Shown piece after piece: positions 22,514-26,315 of a stretch of 26,315 bases of DNA. Source of the stretch: a virus; IMG/VR virus record IMGVR_UViG_3300007516_000124, positions 1-26,315 of that record; one strand, written 5' to 3'. Below the pieces are notes generated by a model. The model made no database searches. It had not been told where the DNA came from and worked only from the letters and a program-made list of their open reading frames with translations. Positions within the stretch are counted from its first letter, which is position 1; every line of letters begins with the position of its first letter. Both the position numbers and the translations under genes were made by a program.

Positions 22514-24091
22514 TTATAACAACCATTTAAGGTCTATATTATGTTCACCTATCTGGGATTTATAGGGGTTTGGGGTATTGGAATTAATAAAACCTCCAGT
22601 ATATGTGGTTTTATTGGTTCTAATAGAATTTAAAGTAGCCTTAACCATATCTAACCCCTGTTGTTGAAATCTTAATGATGTATCTCTTAAAAACATACCT
22701 ATAGCATAAGATATGACCAAATCATCGTTGTTCCCCGTTCTAGCTTGAGGCTTCCCATTTTTCCATATAAATACTTTCATTTCACCTAATAATCTTCTAG
22801 ACCTTATAATAGTGCCTCCATCTTTAACACATTCGACAAATTTACTTATACATAAAGGACGAGTTCTGGTGGACATTGTAAACCCAGGAACCATATCAGA
22901 ACTAGAGTCATAGGATCTTAAATAAGATTCAGATGTAAGTTTCTCTCCTTTAGGGGAATAGTATAAATTTTTATAATTTAACTCTAATACAGTTTCAATA
23001 GTAGCCCAACCTACATTAGCATTTTCTATTACTAATAAAGCGTTATTATATTCAGTACCTAAAGAAGTTACAAAATGTCCTAACTCTTTAGGGGAAAGTC
23101 TTCCCCTATATTCGGCTACTTGGGTATTTGTCTCTATATCTATAACATGAGCTGCCGAATTATCCTTCCCATCTCCTCGGGCTACATCAACTAATATTAT
23201 GTAGTCTTTAGAGTAATCAGGATATTCCCATATCCACAAATCCTTAGTAGCCCCTCTATATTCTATGGGGTCTTTTATAGTTTCTTTTTCTATTATTTTA
23301 AGGAACTCCGCAATGAAAACCGTGTCTCCAGAGTTATTAAAGTCACAATCACATTCTTGGGCGGCGGTTTTTTCTCCTAACAGATCATCTTGTTCATCTC
23401 TCCAAGTTTGGTTTCTTTCAGGATGGACAAACCAAGGGAGTTTGATGGGTAAAAATTTACCTGTTCCCTTCTTTTGACCTTGTACAGCATCTTCCCACAT
23501 ATCGGAAAACCAATTTCCTATCCCATTTGGGGTTGATAAAACTATACATCCTCCCCCGGTAGCTAGAGTTTGTTGAGCCGACCCCCAAGTTTCTTCTATA
23601 TTATCTATAAAAGCAGCCTCATCTATTACTAGTAGAGATACAGCTTCAGATCGGGCGGAATCGCTGTTTGATGATTTGGCTTGGATTTTGGATCCATTAG
23701 ATAGTCTAAGGGATAATTTATTGTTTTCTACAGAGTCTACTTTCAACCATGAAGGAAGGTTTTCCCACATAAATTGAACTTTAGTTACTAAGTTTTTTGC
23801 TGTTATTTGTGTAGTTGCTAGGGCTAGTATATTTTTATCTTTATGGAAAGTCATTAACCATAAACTATAACCTGATATTAGGGTGGAGATTCCTAATTGT
23901 CTTGATTTTAAAATAAAAACATAAGGGTTATCTTTTACTAAATTTAGAGCTTTTTCTTGGAATGGATATAAACCAAACTTAATACGACCCGCTTGAGGAT
24001 GTTGAATATAGCAGTATTTTTTCATGAAATGGGTCGGATCTTTCGCACATTTCAAATATTCCTCTCGTATGGCTCTCTTTATATCACTCAT
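22514..24091 (-). CDS. 17: Terminase large subunit, DNA-packaging ATPase/nuclease (gp17-like)
   Basis: 525 residues (T4 gp17 has 610). N-terminal ATPase: Walker A-like SRQLGIST at about 63-70, Walker B with catalytic Glu in LLVIDEAAF at about 153-161, and coupling motif VLSTPNG near 184-190. C-terminal nuclease of RNase H-like fold: first acidic residue in YIILVDVARGDGKDNSA (Asp302), second in LLVIENANVGW, third in NNDDLVISYA. The enzyme pumps genomic DNA into the prohead through the portal and cuts the concatemer; headful packaging is expected by analogy with T4 but is not shown here. The start is 9 bases after the upstream gene, with leader AAAACCTCT. The portal gene follows, so packaging and portal genes are probably transcribed together. 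Confidence 0.96.
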   Translation of the reverse strand: MSDIKRAIREEYLKCAKDPTHFMKKYCYIQHPQAGRIKFGLYPFQEKALNLVKDNPYVFILKSRQLGISTLISGYSLWLMTFHKDKNILALATTQITAKNLVTKVQFMWENLPSWLKVDSVENNKLSLRLSNGSKIQAKSSNSDSARSEAVSLLVIDEAAFIDNIEETWGSAQQTLATGGGCIVLSTPNGIGNWFSDMWEDAVQGQKKGTGKFLPIKLPWFVHPERNQTWRDEQDDLLGEKTAAQECDCDFNNSGDTVFIAEFLKIIEKETIKDPIEYRGATKDLWIWEYPDYSKDYIILVDVARGDGKDNSAAHVIDIETNTQVAEYRGRLSPKELGHFVTSLGTEYNNALLVIENANVGWATIETVLELNYKNLYYSPKGEKLTSESYLRSYDSSSDMVPGFTMSTRTRPLCISKFVECVKDGGTIIRSRRLLGEMKVFIWKNGKPQARTGNNDDLVISYAIGMFLRDTSLRFQQQGLDMVKATLNSIRTNKTTYTGGFINSNTPNPYKSQIGEHNIDLKWLL

Positions 24092-24100
24092 AGAGGTTTT

Positions 24101-25018
24101 TTATAGAGAACCTTCTAACTTCTTCTTGGTTTTGGTTAGATCCTTTAGCTGGTTTAAGTATTTTTCTTTTTTATCCCCTTCAGAACTTTTATATAGTTTA
24201 GCTATTTTCTTCATTTTTTCTACCGCAGATTGGAGTTGTAAAGCGGTATTTGAAGTGGAATCCTTTTTGAAATCTTTCTTTGTTGGTTCTTTTTCGAATT
24301 CAGAAGAATCATCATCTTTATCTGCTTTATAATAGTTATCTTCTATTTCTTCACCCCCATCGTCTTGGTTTTTCTTTTTCCTACCTTCAAACCTCAAAGC
24401 TGTAGCTATTTTCCTCATTTTTTCTACCGCAGATTGGAGTTGTAAAGCGGTATTTGAAGTGGAATCCTTTTTGAAATCTTTCTTTGTTGGTTTTTTTTCG
24501 AATTCAGAAGAATCATCATCTTTATCTGCTTTATAATAGTTATCTTCTATTTCTTCACCCCCATCGTCTTGGTTTTTCTTTTTCCTACCTTCAAACCTCA
24601 AAGCTGTACCGGCACCGGCACCCATATCTTGGAGCAATTTAACAAGTTTGTCTAAGAAAGGTTTGGATTTTTTTCCTGCTCTTACTATAGCTTTTATTAA
24701 TTCGTTCTCATCCGTTATCTCTGGACCGTGTGTTTCTTCAATGTTTATATCTTTGGTAATTTTTGAAGTTTTTTCAAGTTCCTTATTTAATTCTTTTTGG
24801 TTTATTACTTCTTCTTTGGTAGCTTCTTCTAAATCATATTTACCTTCTCCAAATTTACCTTTTATCCTATTCATTATACCCTCTATAGCTGTAAAAGAAT
24901 CATATGGGCTGTATCCATTACGTATAGCTATTTTTTGGATAAATTTTATTACTATTTGTTCTAAAGAACCATTAATATTGGATTCTTTGATGGAAGATTT
25001 TTTGGAAAGATGTTTCAT
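24101..25018 (-). CDS. Unknown charged protein with internal 68-residue tandem duplication; possible small terminase position
   Basis: 305 residues. An N-terminal part (about 1-130) contains LEQIVIKFIQKIAIRNGYSP and YDSFTAIEGIMNRIKGKFGE, helical in appearance. Two tandem copies of a 68-residue unit follow, each with ALRFEGRKKKNQDDGGEEIE, DNYYKADKDDDSSEFEK, and LQLQSAVEKM; they differ at only two residues (K/E and R/K). The C-terminus is Lys-rich and helical. The gene stands immediately before the large terminase, where T4 encodes small subunit gp16, and its charged helical nature would allow that role, but I see no helix-turn-helix or family signature. The N-terminus MKHLSKKSSIKES carries an I-K-E motif like prohead protease sites, so an internal head protein is an alternative. 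Start supported by an exact leader motif 25 bases upstream. Confidence 0.75.
   Translation of the reverse strand: MKHLSKKSSIKESNINGSLEQIVIKFIQKIAIRNGYSPYDSFTAIEGIMNRIKGKFGEGKYDLEEATKEEVINQKELNKELEKTSKITKDINIEETHGPEITDENELIKAIVRAGKKSKPFLDKLVKLLQDMGAGAGTALRFEGRKKKNQDDGGEEIEDNYYKADKDDDSSEFEKKPTKKDFKKDSTSNTALQLQSAVEKMRKIATALRFEGRKKKNQDDGGEEIEDNYYKADKDDDSSEFEKEPTKKDFKKDSTSNTALQLQSAVEKMKKIAKLYKSSEGDKKEKYLNQLKDLTKTKKKLEGSL
24199..24608 (-). repeat. Direct tandem duplication, 204-bp period, two copies
   Basis: Copies are 24199-24404 and 24403-24608 (they share a TA at the junction). I see two substitutions over about 204 bases: T24210 versus C24414, and one C/T in GGTTCTTTTT versus GGTTTTTTTT. The period is 68 codons, so the frame is kept. 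Near-identity points to a recent event. Confidence 0.95.
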
Positions 25019-25039
25019 AGTTTATTGTAAAAATTAAAG

Positions 25040-25053
25040 TTTATTATAAATAT
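25040..25053 (-). promoter_or_regulatory. Repeated leader motif (candidate late promoter), copy 7
   Basis: Exact ATATTTATAA followed by TAAA, 25 bases upstream of the start of the 305-aa gene, touching the stop codon of the NadR-like gene. This may be the promoter for the packaging/portal unit. Confidence 0.5.
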
Positions 25054-25583
25054 TACAGAGAGAGTGCATGTTTAATAGAAGATATTCTATCCTCCATACT
25101 TCCTTCTATCTTATAGAAGTTTTTGATTCGGTGTTTGTATATGTTGATTATCCTTTGGATGCTATGGTCTATTTCTTCCCTATATTCAGCATCAGTTTCC
25201 CTGACTCCATTATCTTCTATATTTACCCCTTCAGGTGAAACATAAAATATATAATCATATTCAGATATGAGATTTTTAGCCATTATACAAAAATCGTCCT
25301 TATCATTTGGAGGGATTGATTTGGATAGAAGGGAAAATGCCATTACATCTATAATAGTTCTATCGGTAATTATGTTTTCTTCAAGAAGTTCCCTTGACCT
25401 TTCTGCGGCAAATATTATTTGTCCTTTAAGGGTTGAGTCTGTATTTAAGGGTATTCCTAAATCCCTTAAATATTTAGATCTTTCTGTTGTGAATTTATAA
25501 TGAGAAAATTCTGGGAGTGATTTTAATTCATTCACCAATGAAGTTTTCCCTACAGAAACTGTTCCACAAAATCCTATTTTCAT
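25053..25583 (-). CDS. NadR-like P-loop kinase/ATPase (AAA_28 type)
   Basis: 176 residues. Walker A GTVSVGKT lies at about 7-14, directly after the first strand (MKIGFC). The segment IITDRTIIDVMAF has the D-R-T motif of small P-loop nucleoside/nicotinamide riboside kinases of the NadR C-terminal-like type, where the Asp binds the substrate hydroxyl or acts as base. YDYIFYVSPEGVNIEDNGVR follows as the expected second core strand and substrate/lid region. The family includes phage-encoded kinases linked with NAD or nucleotide metabolism, but the substrate here cannot be read from sequence. Cytoplasmic, no signal peptide. It begins 3 bases after the 74-aa gene and forms a compact cluster with it and the DUF6884-like gene, apart from the head genes. 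Confidence 0.8.
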   Translation of the reverse strand: MKIGFCGTVSVGKTSLVNELKSLPEFSHYKFTTERSKYLRDLGIPLNTDSTLKGQIIFAAERSRELLEENIITDRTIIDVMAFSLLSKSIPPNDKDDFCIMAKNLISEYDYIFYVSPEGVNIEDNGVRETDAEYREEIDHSIQRIINIYKHRIKNFYKIEGSMEDRISSIKHALSL

Positions 25584-25586
25584 TAT

Positions 25587-25811
25587 TTATACATTTTGAC
25601 AATAAATGATAAAGTCATCTATTACTTCTTTACCATGAGAATTTAAACCTGTTTTATAGGATTCTAAGGTAAGTATAGAATTTTTAGACTCCAAAAGTAA
25701 AGGTTTAATATCTAACAGAATAGATTCGTTTATGGATAATTGGTCTAAAGTATCCCCTGAATATGATATGCTATCATTTATATAATCTTCTATATGATCC
25801 GAGTATTTCAT
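25587..25811 (-). CDS. Small hypothetical protein (74 aa)
   Basis: A 74-residue acidic protein beginning MKYSDHIEDYINDSISYSGD, helical in the second half (IKPLLLESKNSILTLESYKT). Its start lies inside the preceding gene (38-base overlap) in a different frame, and it ends 3 bases before the NadR-like ATG. No family is recognised. The tight spacing and absence of another explanation for the interval make it likely to be translated, possibly coupled to the upstream gene. Confidence 0.6.
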   Translation of the reverse strand: MKYSDHIEDYINDSISYSGDTLDQLSINESILLDIKPLLLESKNSILTLESYKTGLNSHGKEVIDDFIIYCQNV

Positions 25812-26265
25812 TTAATAAGGTAGTTAGTTTGATGAATGTTTCTTTTATTTGAGAATTAAGCCATTGGAGTCTTTCTCCCATCCTTTTCCCTTCCATAGGT
25901 TTCTCAATATTTTTTTCAGGGATGTATAAAGTTAGGGGTTTTATATATTCACTCCCCACAAGAAATATAAATTTATCTTTTTTTAAATCTTTACCTTTTT
26001 TTATCATTTGGGATGCTACTTTTTTACCCCACTTCTCTTTTTCTTCTTTAGACATATCCTTTAAAGTAAGATCATAAGGGCCTAATTTCATATCATATGG
26101 AACCAAATGATGTTTAGCAGATAATATAAACTTTTTATTAGGTTTCAAAGACTCACCATAAGCCAAAGTTTTTTGAAACATTGGGGATGGGGAATATAAA
26201 TCTACAGCTTTAGATACTTTGTCTAGTTTAGATTTAGTACAACTTAATAATACAATTCGGGCCAT
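25774..26265 (-). CDS. DUF6884-like protein (YaaA-like look)
   Basis: 163 residues with the pattern of the DUF6884 family as I know it: N-terminal IVLLSCTKSK at about 4-13, a Ser/Tyr-rich segment DLYSPSPMFQKTLAYGES, the motif ILSAKHHLVPYDMKLGPYD at about 47-65, and a downstream strand FIFLVGSEYIKPL. Such proteins are frequent in phages and mobile elements. Their biochemical role is not firmly known to me; relation to nucleotide or base metabolism has been suggested from context. The start has an exact copy of the leader motif only 9 bases upstream. It overlaps the following 74-aa gene by 38 bases. Confidence 0.75.
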   Translation of the reverse strand: MARIVLLSCTKSKLDKVSKAVDLYSPSPMFQKTLAYGESLKPNKKFILSAKHHLVPYDMKLGPYDLTLKDMSKEEKEKWGKKVASQMIKKGKDLKKDKFIFLVGSEYIKPLTLYIPEKNIEKPMEGKRMGERLQWLNSQIKETFIKLTTLLNEILGSYRRLYK

Positions 26266-26270
26266 ATGTT

Positions 26271-26284
26271 TTTATTATAAATAT
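26271..26284 (-). promoter_or_regulatory. Repeated leader motif (candidate late promoter), copy 8
   Basis: Exact ATATTTATAA followed by TAAA, 9 bases before the ATG of the DUF6884-like gene. If it acts as a -10 type element, the mRNA would be almost leaderless. The rest of the window to 26315 shows nothing more that I can support. Confidence 0.5.
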
Positions 26285-26315
26285 ATTAAGATACTTTTTC
26301 AATCAAATTCATAAA

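Noticed and set aside
25581-25592. Minus-strand TATAAATA directly before the NadR-like ATG as a T4 late promoter
   Set aside because: It overlaps the preceding gene's stop and touches the start codon, too close for a useful promoter; a single match in AT-rich DNA is expected by chance.
1-26315. tRNA, rRNA, integrase, attachment site or insertion sequence
   Set aside because: I saw no cloverleaf-like sequence with CCA-adjacent stem, no transposase or integrase motifs, and no terminal inverted repeats; a dedicated scan (tRNAscan-type and IS profile searches) would be decisive.

Overview
The window is a stretch of a tailed-phage genome carrying the head, neck and tail gene block of a T4-like contractile-tail phage (myovirus). 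Every gene I can support lies on the minus strand, so the functional order runs from right (26315) to left (1). The recognisable order is terminase large subunit (gp17-like), portal (gp20), two prohead-core candidates, prohead protease (gp21), acidic scaffold (gp22), major capsid protein (gp23), homing endonuclease, PhoH-like ATPase, neck proteins (gp13- and gp14-like), a gp15-like protein with a long adhesin-like tail, a LamG-like protein, a small coiled-coil protein, tail sheath (gp18), tail tube (gp19), a gp26-like protein with an overlapping gp51-like frame, tape measure (gp29-like), a small unknown protein, and a protein cut by the window edge.

Host: DNA is AT-rich. Most starts that are not overlapped by an upstream gene have A-rich leaders with no Shine-Dalgarno sequence, which is characteristic of Bacteroidota. 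The protein flavour resembles T4-like phages of aquatic bacteria. I infer a phage of a Bacteroidota (probably flavobacterial) host; nothing in the window proves it.

Layout. 26265-25053: three small early/auxiliary-type genes (DUF6884-like, unknown, NadR-like P-loop kinase). 25018-22514: a protein with a 204-bp tandem duplication, then the packaging ATPase/nuclease. 22485-14582: portal, core, protease, scaffold and capsid, with hairpin terminators after the protease and after the capsid gene. 14483-12411: homing endonuclease and phoH. 12369-6620: neck genes plus apparent surface-adhesin material. 6570-4331: sheath and tube, closed by a terminator. 4246-1: tail assembly chaperone-like pair, tape measure and beginning of the next tail genes. 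There is no gene-free stretch above 300 bases; the longest is 197 bases (17176-17372), holding a terminator and a perfect inverted repeat.

Main points for a second look: (1) the tail sheath frame is open for 569 codons except for one in-frame amber codon (codon 145), while no gene in the window ends in TAG; (2) a conserved gp51-like frame without a plausible start codon overlaps the end of the gp26-like gene in another frame next to a T7 run, suggesting programmed +1/-2 frameshifting; (3) an identical 10-mer, ATATTTATAA, followed by NAAA, precedes eight gene starts by 9-25 bases and sits directly after a terminator in one case, so it is a good candidate for this phage's late promoter; (4) an almost perfect 204-bp tandem duplication upstream of the terminase; (5) a gp15-type neck/tail protein extended by about 500 residues of repeat-rich, adhesin-like sequence.
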